Assembly: GCA_026724425.1 (NCBI GenBank)
Contig: JAIUCV010000003.1
Coordinates: 56,995,088 to 57,059,087 of the forward strand
Length of the DNA: 64,000 bases
Reading direction: 5' to 3'
DNA from: Erythrophleum ivorense
Taxonomy: Eukaryota > Streptophyta > Magnoliopsida > Fabales > Fabaceae
Position numbers and translations under genes: made by a program. Of this stretch, positions 46,372-57,973 are shown piece by piece. Position 1 is the stretch's first letter. Every line of letters starts with the position of its first letter. The notes below the pieces were generated by a model. It had not been told where the DNA came from and did not search any database. It worked only from the letters and a program-made list of their open reading frames with translations.

Positions 46372-49300
46372 TTGGTATGACTCATCGCAATCCCACTATG
46401 TTCATAAAAAGACATTTTTGATCATATCCGGGACAATTTATTTCACTTTGACAGTTTAGCTAATTAGCATTATTTCTTCTATTTTAATTTATTTAAAATT
46501 TAAGAATCTAACAATACAATGCAAAAAGAAAAAAAGAAAATAAACCATTTTAATTTTTTCAAATTTAACATAAGGAGATATCAAAAAAAAAAATGAAATC
46601 ATGTTTATATGTTAGCTTTTAAAAACATTTCAAATAACACATGCTAGAGATTTGAATAATTACTAAGAGATTTTAAATTCAATTTTTTATTAAAAAAATT
46701 GTCTAAAATGGGGACAACCATGAAACTAGTTCCTTCTCTTGTATTGCAGCCAAATTACATACCTCATTTGGCCACAATAAAAATGGAAATTTCACAGCTA
46801 AAAAATCAAAAATAAATTAAACAAATATTTTTTGAATTTTGTTGAAATTATATAAATTTTTTTCTATTTTTAAAATATATACATAAATATCTCTTAAAAA
46901 CAAAGTTATTTTACTCTTTCTTCAAATTTTAAATTTTGTATTAAAATATTCTTTATTTATATTTTTAATTTTAAAAAATATATATTTAAATTTATAGAAG
47001 ATATTTTAGTCAAAAAATTTTAAAATTAAACTAAAGTATCGGATAATTTTTATTTTAAAAAATTTTATTCAATTTTAAGAAAATTGATTTTATTTATTTT
47101 ATTTTATATTTTCTACCATTTCAACCAACAGTAAAATAAAATCAATTTTATTTTCAAAAAATATATATGCCTCTCTTAAAATAAAAATCATTTCATATGT
47201 TAGTCAAATTTTGAATTTTTTGCCTAAAATATCCTTTATTTAAATTTTTTAGTTTAAAGAAATATATGCTTAAATTAATTGAAGTTATTTTAATTAAAAA
47301 TTTAAAACTAAATTAAAATACAATATAATTTTTACTTTAAAAAATCTCTATGATTATTTTAATTTTTTTTTACCATTTACAGTAATGAGCTTAAGAAAAT
47401 CAAAATTGTTTGAATCTTTTTTATGAGTGGAACATGGCTGTAGTACGGTGAGTTTCGTGCCAGGTCATTTCTTCACTTTAAGACATGTGAAGATGGGTAA
47501 GGTTTTGGACGAGACCAAAGCATCAATTCGCAATAATAAATACGTCGTCGTGTTCTATGGTACAATCAATGAAAGCCAAAGAGAAAGCGAAACGAAATTC
47601 ATACCCTTCTTTCTAACAAAGCAAAAGTGCCAAACCAAGCAGTCTAAAGCAAATTTTGTCTGGTGTAGACCACTCTAAAGTGAAAGCAATTGTCCTCCAT
47701 CACTGGCACTTTCTCTTCCAATTTTCACTTTGTTCTTTTCATTCTAGTAAAAATTATAAATTAAAAATATTTATTATAAAAAATTTTTGAATTTTAAAAA
47801 TAAGTTATACAAATTTTTCTTAAATTTTATTTGAATTACGCATATTTTTTATATTTTTAAAATATATAGTTTAGTTCAAATTTAAATTTATTAACTAAAA
47901 TATCATTAACTAATCTAAATATATACAAATAAAAATAAAAAGAGTAAATTTTCTTTTTAAATACATAAAAATTAAAAACAAAAAAGACTAGACTTTGTTT
48001 TCATTAAATTTAAGCCCCAAAAAATGCATTTAAGAAAATAGAGGATCTTTTAATAAAAAAATTAAATTAAATTATAATATATATTTTTATTTAAAAAATG
48101 CGTATATATTTTAAAATAGAAAAAAAAATTCTTGTGATTTCATTCTATACATGCACCTAGCTGGCCAGCTCACACCTGGTCATGGTACACCACTACATTT
48201 CACACGCTATTAAGGCTCTTAGCTAAGAAGGAGTTGTATCGGAGCTAATTAATGGTATAAAAGCTTTAAATATTATTATTATTGATTTTCATTTTTAATG
48301 ACGTTTAATATCTATCACTTTTGAATTTTATTCGAGCTTATTAGGTCGCTCTATGATATTCAAAATTGTTTATTTTAAGTAGTTTAATCTTGAATTCATA
48401 CTCAAGCTATTCTCAAATTAAAGAGCGTTTAGTTTACTACAATTTCATATGTTGTGATACTTTTATTATTATAAAATAAGATATTATGACATAAAATAAT
48501 ATAGTATTTATATAATATATATATATATATATTTGATATGATAATTGATGGTATCTTATATTTTATAAATGTAAGAGAAGTATGTTTTGAATTGCAAAAC
48601 TGATTTAAAGACAAAGTCTTGGTCAGAGCTGCTCTTTTTGTAAAAGTAAAAGCAGCAAGAGATGAAGATTTGATGTTAAAGTATACGAAAAATAAAAAGA
48701 CTAAGATACAATTGATTTTTGATAACATAAGAGAATAAAATTTTATTTTATCATGTGATGTGCAATAATAAAATATTTTAATTGTTATCAAATAATATGC
48801 TTTTTTTTTATGATGTAATATCACAGTTTTATTTCAAATGCCTCGTATATTAAATGCATCCCAAAAATTGTAATTCATTTTTTCTTATTTGTTGAATTAT
48901 TAGTCTGATATTTTGAATGAACCATATATTACAGACGTGTGACACTTGATAACAGAAATTTTATGTTCACTTTTTTTTTCCTATTATAAAATATATTCAG
49001 ATTTTGTTTAGACTTTTTTATATATAATTTTAAGAATACACTTTTTTTACTTCGACGTATATTTAAAATTTTAATCACAGATACCATTGATTTATTTTAC
49101 ATAGTATAATTTTGACACATTAAAACCACCATTTTCATTTCCTTTTTGGTACAATTTGGAAGGTAAAAAATCTTATGTACCACATACAATATATTTCAAT
49201 AAAAATTTATTATATTTGTAATATACGGTCTATTCTGTTTAATTGATATAGTAATTATGGGAAAAATGATTAAGTTATCTTATGCATTAATAAGAGCACC

Positions 49301-50153
49301 TCTTAACCATAATAATAATAATAATACAAAAAGATTTTTAACATTGATATGTATTATCTAATACGCATCCCAATCATATTAACCATGAGTTTCTTCGGGG
49401 ATAATTTTTGTTGGAAAAAAATTTATATATAATTTCTTATATATTTAGTATTAGGTTTTTAATTAAAATGACATGATAAATGTATGATTTTCAATAATAT
49501 TATGGCAGTTATATAATTTTTGCAGAAAATTATAATGTTTTATATTTAAATTATATGCTTGTTATGATATTATAAATTTTAAACTTATAATATTTTAATT
49601 AAAAATTTTAATAACAAAAATATAAGAAGCCTGTACTTAAATTTAATCTATTTTTGTTGCTACCTTCATAGACATGAACAAGAAAAAACTTGAATAATTG
49701 AATTCTCACCTCATCATTATTGAGAATTTATTTGCAATATTTATATAGTACTAATCACTCAATTCTATTGTCGTTTAAATTTTGTTGAAAAATTTAATTT
49801 AACTTTTGATAAAAGGCATAAAATTTAATTTCAAAATATGACTAAATTGTGAGATTTTTTTTTAATTTGTTTGTACTGAATTTTTTAATATTTCCAGAGT
49901 GTAATAAATATTTTTTTATAAACCAATTAGATTATTGTAAAGCGAATAATGGGGAAAAAATAAAAAGCCAACAAATTTTTAATATATAAAAAGATGTCAA
50001 ATGCGTTGAAATAAATCATACAAAAAATCCAAATCAGAATATTATTCATTTCAATGAAAAACAAAATACACAATAAAATAATGAAATGAATGAATTGCCA
50101 GTGGCCCCTTGAAATGGAAATACAAGAAGCTCAGGACTCATTTAATTTGACTA

Positions 50154-50730
50154 AGGTATTGTTTGGTTGGAGGGGTTTGGAGGGAGGGGAGGGGAGGCCT
50201 TCCCCTTGTTTGGGTATGTAAAAATTGGAGGAGATGAGAGGTAAAAAATTTTGCCTCCCCTCCCCTCCAAACCCTCCCCTCCAAAAGTGGAGAGTTTTGG
50301 AAGGGAGAGAAACATTTTAGGTGAATATGACTAAATTACCCCTAAAATTATTTTTACTTTAAATATAATATAAATCTTATTTTTTTAATAAAATTTAAAA
50401 TATTTTTTATAAAAATAAAAAATTATTTTTTATAATAAAAAATAAAAAACAACTTTTTTTTTATAAAAATATTTTAAAAACAAAAAAAAAATAATTAAAG
50501 GTATAATTATCCATTAATCTCTCCCCTCCCCTCCCCTCCTCAACCAAACAACATATCATCAAAACCCCTCCCCTCCCCTCCCCTCCTCAACCAAACAACA
50601 TATCATCAAAACCCCTCCCCTCCCCTCAACCAAACAACATATCATCAAAACCCCTCCCCTCCCCTCCCCTCCTCAACCTCCCCTCCATTAAAATCACTCC
50701 CCTCTCCTCCCCTCCGTTAAACCAAACACT
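50154..50730. mobile_element. Tourist-like MITE with an expanded C/T-rich minisatellite
   Basis: Inverted ends: left GTATTGTTTGGTTGGAGGGG, right CCCCTCCGTTAAACCAAACA. The matching place near AGP copy 3 (57340-57350) has no insert, so this arrived after the duplication. A second family member is at 62111-62489. TGTTTGGTT ends are frequent in PIF/Harbinger-type MITEs. The exact target duplication is unclear here. The right end is about 11 bp from the AGP copy 2 stop codon. Confidence 0.75.
50520..50715 (+). repeat. CCCCT-rich minisatellite within the MITE
   Basis: CAACCAAACAACATATCATC followed by AAAACC and (CCCCT)n occurs three times (from 50541, 50588 and 50627), with period 39-47 bp depending on the number of CCCCT steps. 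The sister MITE at 62111 has the motif once, so this array expanded locally. Confidence 0.88.
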
Positions 50731-50741
50731 CATGGATCTCT

Positions 50742-51074
50742 CTACATCAGCGAAGCCGCAGCGAAAATCACAACAGCAACAGATCCGGTGACGCTAAATC
50801 TGTTCAAAACGGCACCGCTTCCGGCCGGTGCGGGTGCTTCCGATGGTGTAGATGAAAGAGGAGAAGGAGCAGAACCGCTTTCAACAGGAGAAGATGCAAG
50901 CGGTGAGTTCGCGGATGGAATGGCCACCGTCGGAGACAGAGCCTTTGCCTTCCCTGCTGGAGCCGGCGGCGACATGGCCGGAGAAGAAGCCGGCGAAGAC
51001 GCCGGAGATTGAGCCATTGTGGAGCTCACCAACAAAGCAGCCACTAGCATCAAGACAACGCTGGAGCGAGCCAT
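50742..51074 (-). CDS. Classical arabinogalactan protein, shortened (AGP copy 2)
   Basis: 110 residues, ATG at 51074-51072, TAG at 50744-50742, intronless. Signal peptide 1-21 (MARSSVVLMLVAALLVSSTM then A|QSP). The Pro/Ala/Ser domain runs 22-86 (SPASSP, SPAMSPPAPA, SANSPLASSP, SEAPAPAG). The GPI signal is 87-110 (GAVLNRFSVTGSVAVV...). It is the closest relative of AGP copy 3 but lacks 27 residues of its glycomodule. It retains only about 160 bp of the shared promoter, with a weakened TATA (TCTATAGATA at 51174-51183). A MITE replaces nearly all of the shared 3' UTR. The reading frame is intact, so it is probably still translated if transcribed, but its regulation should differ. Confidence 0.9.
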   Translation of the reverse strand: MARSSVVLMLVAALLVSSTMAQSPASSPASSPAMSPPAPAGKAKALSPTVAIPSANSPLASSPVESGSAPSPLSSTPSEAPAPAGSGAVLNRFSVTGSVAVVIFAAASLM

Positions 51075-51336
51075 TGTGGATAGGGAAATTCCTTAATCAG
51101 AGATTTTACAGGGAGAGAGTTCAAACTTTACAAATGGTAGACAACTGTGAGAAAGAAAAGAGGCTTGCGAGGGTATCTATAGAAAAATAAATAAACGCGT
51201 GAATGCGGGATTTCTGGACTGGACCGAATCGTTGCTATGTTCGTCGCATTCTCACTATCTTCATAAGAAGACCTTTCGACCATCTTGGCAATTCATTTCA
51301 CTTTGACCGTTTAGCTAATTAGCCTCCCCCAACCCC

Positions 51337-51360
51337 CGGCGGCGGCGGCGGCGGCGGCGG
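51337..51360 (+). repeat. (CGG)8 trinucleotide run
   Basis: Eight CGG units flanked by C runs near the left end of unit B. The matching position in unit A (about 46470) has AT-rich sequence instead, so the run arose after the duplication. There is no coding frame here. Confidence 0.9.
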
Positions 51361-51723
51361 CCCCCTTTCTTTTCTCTTTTTTTTTTTAATTATTTAAAAT
51401 TTAAAAATCTAATTACACAATGAGAAAAAAAAAACATTTTAATTTTGTCAAATTTAACATAAAAATATTTTTTAAAAAATATAAAATCATATATATATAT
51501 TTTTTCAAAACATGTCAATCAACACGTTAGAGATATGAATAATTTCTAAGAGATTTTAAATTCAATTTTTATTTAAAAATTTGTCTAAAATTTGGACATT
51601 CATAAAACTAATTCTTTTTCTTGTTCTGTAGCCGAATTACCTATTTGGCCACTAATGAAATGGAAAATGCACAATTAAAAGAAATTAAAAGAAAAACTAA
51701 AAAAAAAAATTACTATTTTTACT

Positions 51724-52130
51724 TGTTAGAATTTGGTCAATTCATGATAAATTGACTCATAACTCAATAACTTAATTTTATATTAATTAATTATTATTCA
51801 AATTCAATTTTTTTATATGAATTTACGAAAGGAAGTCAATTATTTTGTATGAGTTATAAAAGGCAAAATAAAAATACTAATAAGAGAAAATTCTAACATA
51901 CAATAAAATAATTCTCTTATTAAAAACTCTCTATAAAAGTGACAAACACAAAACACAGAGAATAGAAGAGAAAAGAGTTCTTTCCAAGCAATTCACACCA
52001 TTCACTAAACTATAATATATCTGTTGTGAACAAGTCATTAAAGCTTCTCTGCTAATTTTGGTCTAAACTGCATGAGATAGAGAATTTAATAAGATCATTT
52101 CATTTTGTAGGTAAGTACCCAAACCATTCA
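51724..52130 (+). mobile_element. Copia 5' LTR, 407 bp
   Basis: Begins TGTTAGAATTTGG and ends CCATTCA, with a TATA-like CTCTCTATAAAAG about 225 bp in. Immediately after it, TAGTATCAAAGC (52132-52143) matches the initiator-Met tRNA primer-binding site TGGTATCAGAGC at 10 of 12. No matching 3' LTR was found downstream. Confidence 0.75.
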
Positions 52131-54640
52131 CTAGTATCAAAGCTTAGTTAGCTTGAATTTTTTGTTCTCGTGTGTTATATGTGATTGTTTTGTGCTTCAT
52201 TTCATGAATTTGTGGTGAAAATTGTTTGAAAACATACATGTTCATAATTAGACCTAAGAGACCCTTTAATGTTAAATTTTATAAAGAGTATCTTTGCCAT
52301 GAATTTTATACTATATGAAATCTATATGGTGAGGAATATGTAATATAGAAATTTATAAGAAATCGAACAACCTAAATGGGAAATTGCAAATTTTTGGTTC
52401 AAAAAAACATGATTGAACAACTATCTTTCGAAGGATGGCGTTCTCTCCACAGGCCACCAATTGGTACAAACTATATATGATTGACAAGCTTTCTAACGCC
52501 ACTAATTTTATTTAAATTGAACAAAAAAAGAGTGAAATATGGTTGCTTGAAGTTGGTTGGTTGCACACAAAAATATGAACTTTTTTTTTTTAATTTTATG
52601 TTTAGAAGTTGAAGATAATGAAGGAAGTCCACATGCATAAATGGTGCGTGTGACTCACCAATAAATAGAGCAAAACATGAGAAGTCCAACCATGAGATCA
52701 AAGCTTCCAGAAACACCACCTAAGATAATGTATGGCATGCACATGCCACCATAGGCTTGTGAAACATGGAATTTTTCTCATTTTTTCATCAATTTTTTTA
52801 AGACAAAGACTTTAATAGTCATATGGGGGTGCATGCCAAGCCTAATTTGGGTTATTTTGGTCCTTAAAAATTCCTAAAATCATATTCTACAAATTGATAT
52901 ATAATATGGCCATGTTTGGACAACATTTGGTAATGTTCAAACACATATTAGACACTTAAGAAATTATATTACTGACCAAAAGATAAAGAAACTTCTTGCA
53001 GGTCTTAGATTTGATCAATATACTCTTCGACAATGCTTATTAGACATTAATTAAGGAGGACTATGGGGAGAAATTTAAAAATCTAAGTAAGGACAAAAAG
53101 AACTTGTCTTTTAATTAATGTGCATTAGTTTTAAAGTTCACAAAGGAACATCATGTTGTCACAAATATTAAGCAAGATGCTCTTCTTTTTTATTTGACAA
53201 ACATGAAAAGTGCAAAATTTTTTTTAGGCATAGTGCATACAAAAAGAATATTCATTGTAAAAGATTAATCAAACATACAAAGCATATTTTTTCAATGTTT
53301 GTTAAAGTGACCCTTGTATTTGTGAATAGGCATTTGATGGCCAAAGATAATATTTTTTAAGAAGATAAAATATCTTTAGGTTGAGGTTACGTTAAAATAT
53401 GATCTTGATGTTAATGCAATATATAAATGCATTGAATAACAAAAATATAAGAGAAAAACATTATTGAGTAGCAATTTTTAGATTGATAGACTTGAACTCA
53501 TTTAAAAATTAAATTTAAACAATTGAATAGGAAAAGATGAGAAATATTATGTTGAGTGAGAGTTCTTGAATTGATAGTCTAAGGCTTATCTAAGAACTAC
53601 ATTTAAACAATATTTGCAAATAAATTCAATAGAAAAATAATTGCGTTCTTAAGTTCCATGTGATGGAAGTAATATAGATATAATCTTTTGATCATAAACC
53701 TAACAATATCATTATTTGTCTATTCAAAGTTTATTGTAAATACATACCATTATATACATATGAAGTTATTTAGTGTGTTTATATAGAGGTCTAATTATGA
53801 TTAAGGCTACTAAAAATATCTTTCCTTAGCTTAGTGAGAGTGACAAAAAGAATAATGATAGTTAGGAAATTTGATACTATAATGTCCTTACATCCTTAAA
53901 AAATAGGATACTAAGGAACTATTAAATAATGTCATATATTGGAGGGTGAGCATGGAAATAAAGCTCAACATAAGAGAGATTTAGAAGTTTTTTAAGCTTG
54001 GAAAAAGGAATGACAATATTGTTCACTCAACAATATTTAACAACATGGCTAATTAACCCATGAGTGACTACAAGTCTTATTTGATTGTTCAAATCATGAA
54101 TATAGCTTTTAAGGATGAATTTGGTTACACTTCTAGAACTAAAATTGAAAAGCTAGCTATTAGGTTTGACACTTATAAGATGCATTATGATGAGATTATG
54201 AAACAACATTTTAAAGAGAAATGTCAAACATTTTTAAGATAATTGAAGTCAGTTAAGCATGTCCTTATTTAAAGCACATGAAAGTGAATTTAATCCAAAA
54301 TAAGGACATTATTATTATTTATAACATTACTTGTCATGTAGAGCTTGAGAATATGCATTTAGAAGTTGCTAAATCCTATGGACATATTTATGTTATTGTA
54401 ATTGCTGGAACTAAAAGTCCTAAGGGCAAGAAAGGCAAGCAAGTTTGTAAAAAGAAAGAATACAACCAACATTTCGAGTAGGTTAAGAAATAATTTAAGA
54501 AAAGGAAGACAAGTGTAGTGGATAGAAGCTTGGTATAATAAAGGCTAAGTATTATACTTATTAGAGAATGGATCAATTTGCTTGTAATTACACTGATCAA
54601 AATAAGGCTCACCCAAACCATGTAACTAGAGAACTAGGAT
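52131..54640 (+). pseudogene. Copia-type gag remnant
   Basis: From about 54106, AFKDEFGYTSRTKIEKLAIR and FDTYKMHYDEIMKQH follow the gag of copia elements (UBN2-type: FGGTS..LR.L.IKFD.Y, H...EH). A stop at 54240, then after a degraded stretch HVELENMHLEVAKSYGHIYV (about 54332) and a basic KGKKGKQVCKKKEY matches the end of the same domain. No zinc knuckle, protease, integrase or RT can be read, so it is truncated or a gag-only derivative. The 52150-54050 part has no readable frame. Confidence 0.65.
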
Positions 54641-57356
54641 TATTCATGAAATATCATCAACTAATTTTCAAAAGTAGATAGCTTTATATAGGAAATAGTA
54701 CAAGATTTTAAAATTAAAAGAATTAGAACTTGCAAATTAGTTTTGCATGAAAATAAATTTTTATCCTACATGATATTTTATATATTACAAAGATATGACA
54801 AAACTTAGTTTGTATTATTTCTCTTCTTAAACTAAAATTTAATACTAAATTTCATAATAACTCCATTGACATTTGTAACGAAATGACAAATATGATTCTA
54901 ATTTTCTTTTAAATGGTTTTATATATTGTGCTTGGAACAATATATGACAATCCTTATGATATGAAAGATTATAATTACTTTACCTTATCTTTTGCTTTCA
55001 ATGTAGTTTTGAATATTATAATTTGGGATACTAGGTTAACCTATATGGGCAAAGAGAAAATAAGCAAACTAACATAATAAAAAATGTTATAATCTATTTC
55101 TAGTTTAAAGATGTTAACATGAGAATATTGTTTAATGAATAAAGCAATTAAAAAATTATTTAAAAAAGAAACTAGTAAGAAATAGATATCTATTGAAATT
55201 AATCCATTCTCAAATAGGTACTTTAAATAGTATAAGGGCAAGACGTAATGTTTAATATTATATTATATTTATTAACAATTATTTGTGAAATAATTAAGTT
55301 TATATAATCTCTCACAAGTTAAAAATGTTTGAGTACTTTAAACATTATATAACATAATAAAAAATTAAATAGATAAAAAAAAGCTAAAGCTTTAGTTTTA
55401 TGGCATAATGAAGCGAAAGTGGAAGCAAAATTCATACCTTTAAACAAAGCAAAAGTTTCAAAGCAGGCAGTCTAAAAGTAAATTTGTGCCGTCCAGATCA
55501 CAACAAAATAAAAGAAATTGTATTGCATGACTCACACTCTCCCTTTACATCTCCTTTTGCTTTTTTTTTTTTTTAAAATTCTATTTATGCACCTAGCTGG
55601 CTAGCTCATACTTTAGTCACAATTGTTAATTTTAAATAGTTTAGTCTTGAATTCATACTTAAGTTTTTCTCAAATTTAAAAGCGTTCAGCTTTTAGCATT
55701 ATCTCAAATATTGTGATACTCTACGCGTTATAGTTGAAAATATTATGATAAAAGAGGTTATAATATCTATAATATATATATATATATATTTAATATAAGG
55801 ATTGATGATAATCTTATATTTCCTTAAAATCTAAGATATTTATATTTGATTGTACATATTCTATAACTCCCTCGATTTTGGAAACCGATTTAAAGCCAAG
55901 CAGTGCCCGGCTTCTCTTTCCGTAACAATACAAGAAGCAGGAGGTGAAGATATGATATTAGGATTTGGCCTCATCTGATATAATAAGAAAAAATAAAAAA
56001 TAAAAAAAATTTATATTATTTTTATAATTATTATTTAATATTATTTAATTATTAAGAGTAGAGATATAAAAATTATTTTTTTTTACTTTTTATTTTAATT
56101 TTTATGACTAACGTTTTATATATCAAATGAAAAAATAAGATACAATTAACATTTCATAACACACAAATACATATCCATATAAATATACACTTATGTAAAA
56201 TAAGAGAATATTTTTATATTAAATAATAACTTTTTTTGTTATAATATAATATTAAAGTGTTATTTCAAATGCTGTTGACAAAAGCATCCTAAAGGTTATA
56301 ATTCATTTTTTTATTCTTTGAATAATAAGACCAATATCCTAAGTAAAACCTATGTTATTGCGAAATATATTCCAATTATTTTTAGATTATTATTTTTTCT
56401 TATCAACTTAATACACTCAGTTTAATTTCAAATACTGTTGATTTCTTTTACATGGTATAACGTTGAGACATTAATACCCCCATTTTTCATTTCTATTTTG
56501 GTACAATTTAGAAGTTAAAAAAATCTTTGGTACCACATAATATATATCAATAAAAATTTATTATATTTTTAATATACGATTCTGTTTAATTGATAATTAG
56601 TGATCATAGATAAAATAATTAAACTCATCTTATGCATACCAATTACGAAAACATTTTTTCATGTTGAAAATAATGGTCAATAAAAATCTCTCAAGGAGAA
56701 GACCAAACTTGAATATAATTGGATCATCTGCATTGAAAATCATGCACATTACCTGCAGTGAGGTTTTGTGAGACATGTAAATTTTAGAAAAAAAAAAAAT
56801 TGGCTGTGTCTTAGTGCAGAAAAAATGCATGAAATCCTTACAGCAAAGTGCAGAGGATCCCAATCCACTTTTTCGAGAGTTTACTTTTTATACTCAAAAA
56901 AGTGATGTTAAGAATTTGCCAATAAAAATCTCAAATAGCTTAGTAAACTTGAATAATTAAATTTTACCCTGATCATTCTCATAAATTGATTATTGGCACT
57001 TACATAATATTAAGTTAACTCCATATATAAGGGCTAAGTTATCTTAAACCTTCGATCAAAGTTGTTTATTTATCAAAATATAAAAAAAAAATAATGATAC
57101 TTCTCATTCTGGACCAATTTGCTTATGTATAGAAGCAAATTATGGAAAAAAATAAGCGAACAATTTTCAATATACAAAGATATCAAATGAGTTGAAATAA
57201 ATCACATACAGAACCCAATAGAGAATATTATTCATTATAATGATAAATAGAATACACAATAAAATAATGAAATGAATGAATCGTCAGTGGCTCCACGAAA
57301 TGGAAATACAAAAAGCTCAGGACTCATCTAATTTCACCGACACTCCATGGATCTCT
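54641..57356. other. AT-rich downstream flank of AGP copy 3
   Basis: 54641-55400 is unassigned AT-rich DNA, perhaps the rest of the copia element. From 55400 it matches unit A. 57230-57356 holds the likely 3' UTR of AGP copy 3, conserved with 50040-50150. Confidence 0.45.
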
Positions 57357-57770
57357 CTACATCAACAAAGCCGCAGCGAAAATCACAACAGCAGCAGATC
57401 CGGTGACGCTAAATCTGTTCAAAACGGCACCGTTTGTGGTCGGTGCGGGTGCTTCCGATGGCGGAGCGGAGATCGATGAGGGAGAGTGGGTCGGAACACC
57501 AACAGGTGACTCAGAGGTAGATGGAGGAGGAGACGGAGGAGAGTTGACGGTAGCTGGAGAAGGAGCAGAACCGGTCTCAACAGGAGGAGATGCAAGCGGT
57601 GAGTTCGCGGATGGAGACGCCGCCGTCGGAGACGGAGCCTTTGCCTTCCGTGGAGAAGCCAACGGCGACTTAGCCGGAGAAGAAGCCGGCGAAGACGTCG
57701 GAGGTTGAGCCAATGTCGAGCTCACCAACAAAGCAGCCACTAGCATCAACACAACGCTGGAGCGAGCCAT
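57357..57770 (-). CDS. Classical arabinogalactan protein (AGP copy 3)
   Basis: 137 residues, ATG at 57770-57768, TAG at 57359-57357, intronless. The open frame extends upstream through the CT repeat only to a TTG, so MARSSVVLML is the start. Signal peptide 1-21. Glycomodule 22-112 with SPAKSPLASP, KAPSPTAASP, SPPSPPPSTS, SAPPSEAPAP; a short KAK basic break at 42-44 as in other AGPs. GPI signal 113-137 (NGAVLNRFSVTG...). Role by family: cell-surface proteoglycan in wall-membrane contact and growth. It has the full promoter: TATA at 57921-57928 and five AACGG cores further up. The 5' UTR carries (GA)21, read as CT in the mRNA. This is probably the parental-type copy of the AGP2/AGP3 pair. Confidence 0.93.
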   Translation of the reverse strand: MARSSVVLMLVAALLVSSTLAQPPTSSPASSPAKSPLASPRKAKAPSPTAASPSANSPLASPPVETGSAPSPATVNSPPSPPPSTSESPVGVPTHSPSSISAPPSEAPAPTTNGAVLNRFSVTGSAAVVIFAAALLM

Positions 57771-57812
57771 TGTATGGAGAGAAAGGTGGAGAAATTCTAA
57801 GAACAGTGATTT

Positions 57813-57814
<2 letters not shown>

Positions 57815-57856
<42 letters not shown>
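57815..57856 (+). repeat. (GA)21 microsatellite in the AGP copy 3 5' UTR
   Basis: 42 bp of GA between the start codon (57770) and TATA (57921); the transcript would carry (CU)n. AGP copy 2 has only GGAGAGAG at this place (about 51111), so it has expanded since the duplication. CT/GA runs near plant transcription starts are known to affect expression. Confidence 0.92.
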
Positions 57857-57858
<2 letters not shown>

Positions 57859-57920
57859 AAACTATAAAAAACTTAGTAATGATCCTAGACACTTGTGAGG
57901 AAAAACAGAGGCTTGCGGGG

Positions 57921-57928
57921 TATTTATA
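57921..57928 (-). promoter_or_regulatory. TATA box of AGP copy 3
   Basis: TATAAATA on the minus strand, about 150 bp upstream of the ATG, in the same context (AGGCTTGCG..GGTAT) as the degraded TATA of AGP copy 2. Confidence 0.7.
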
Positions 57929-57973
57929 GAAGGATAAACGCGAGAAGACGCGATTTCTGGAGTGAATCGTTAT

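Larger units (their letters stand above)
46372..51232. repeat. AGP tandem duplication unit A
   Basis: Starts with CAATCCCACTATGTTCATAA, matching CATTCTCACTATCTTCATAA at the start of unit B, and ends in the AGP copy 2 promoter at GAATCGTT. Matching blocks include 46380-46800 with 51240-51665, 47575-47700 with 55410-55560, 48140-48170 with 55580-55610, 48590-48670 with 55880-55960, 49130-49260 with 56490-56600, and 50040-50150 with 57230-57340. More diverged than the 2624-22645 duplication, so older. Confidence 0.8.
51233..57972. repeat. AGP tandem duplication unit B (with a copia insertion)
   Basis: Matches unit A on both sides of a long stretch (51724 to about 55400) that holds a copia remnant not present in unit A. 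It ends in the AGP copy 3 promoter at GAATCGTT (57972), where the match to AGP copy 2 also ends. Confidence 0.8.

Noticed and set aside
57771..57860. N-terminal extension of AGP copy 3 made of Ser-Leu repeats
   Set aside because: It is translation of the CT microsatellite in the 5' UTR starting at a TTG.
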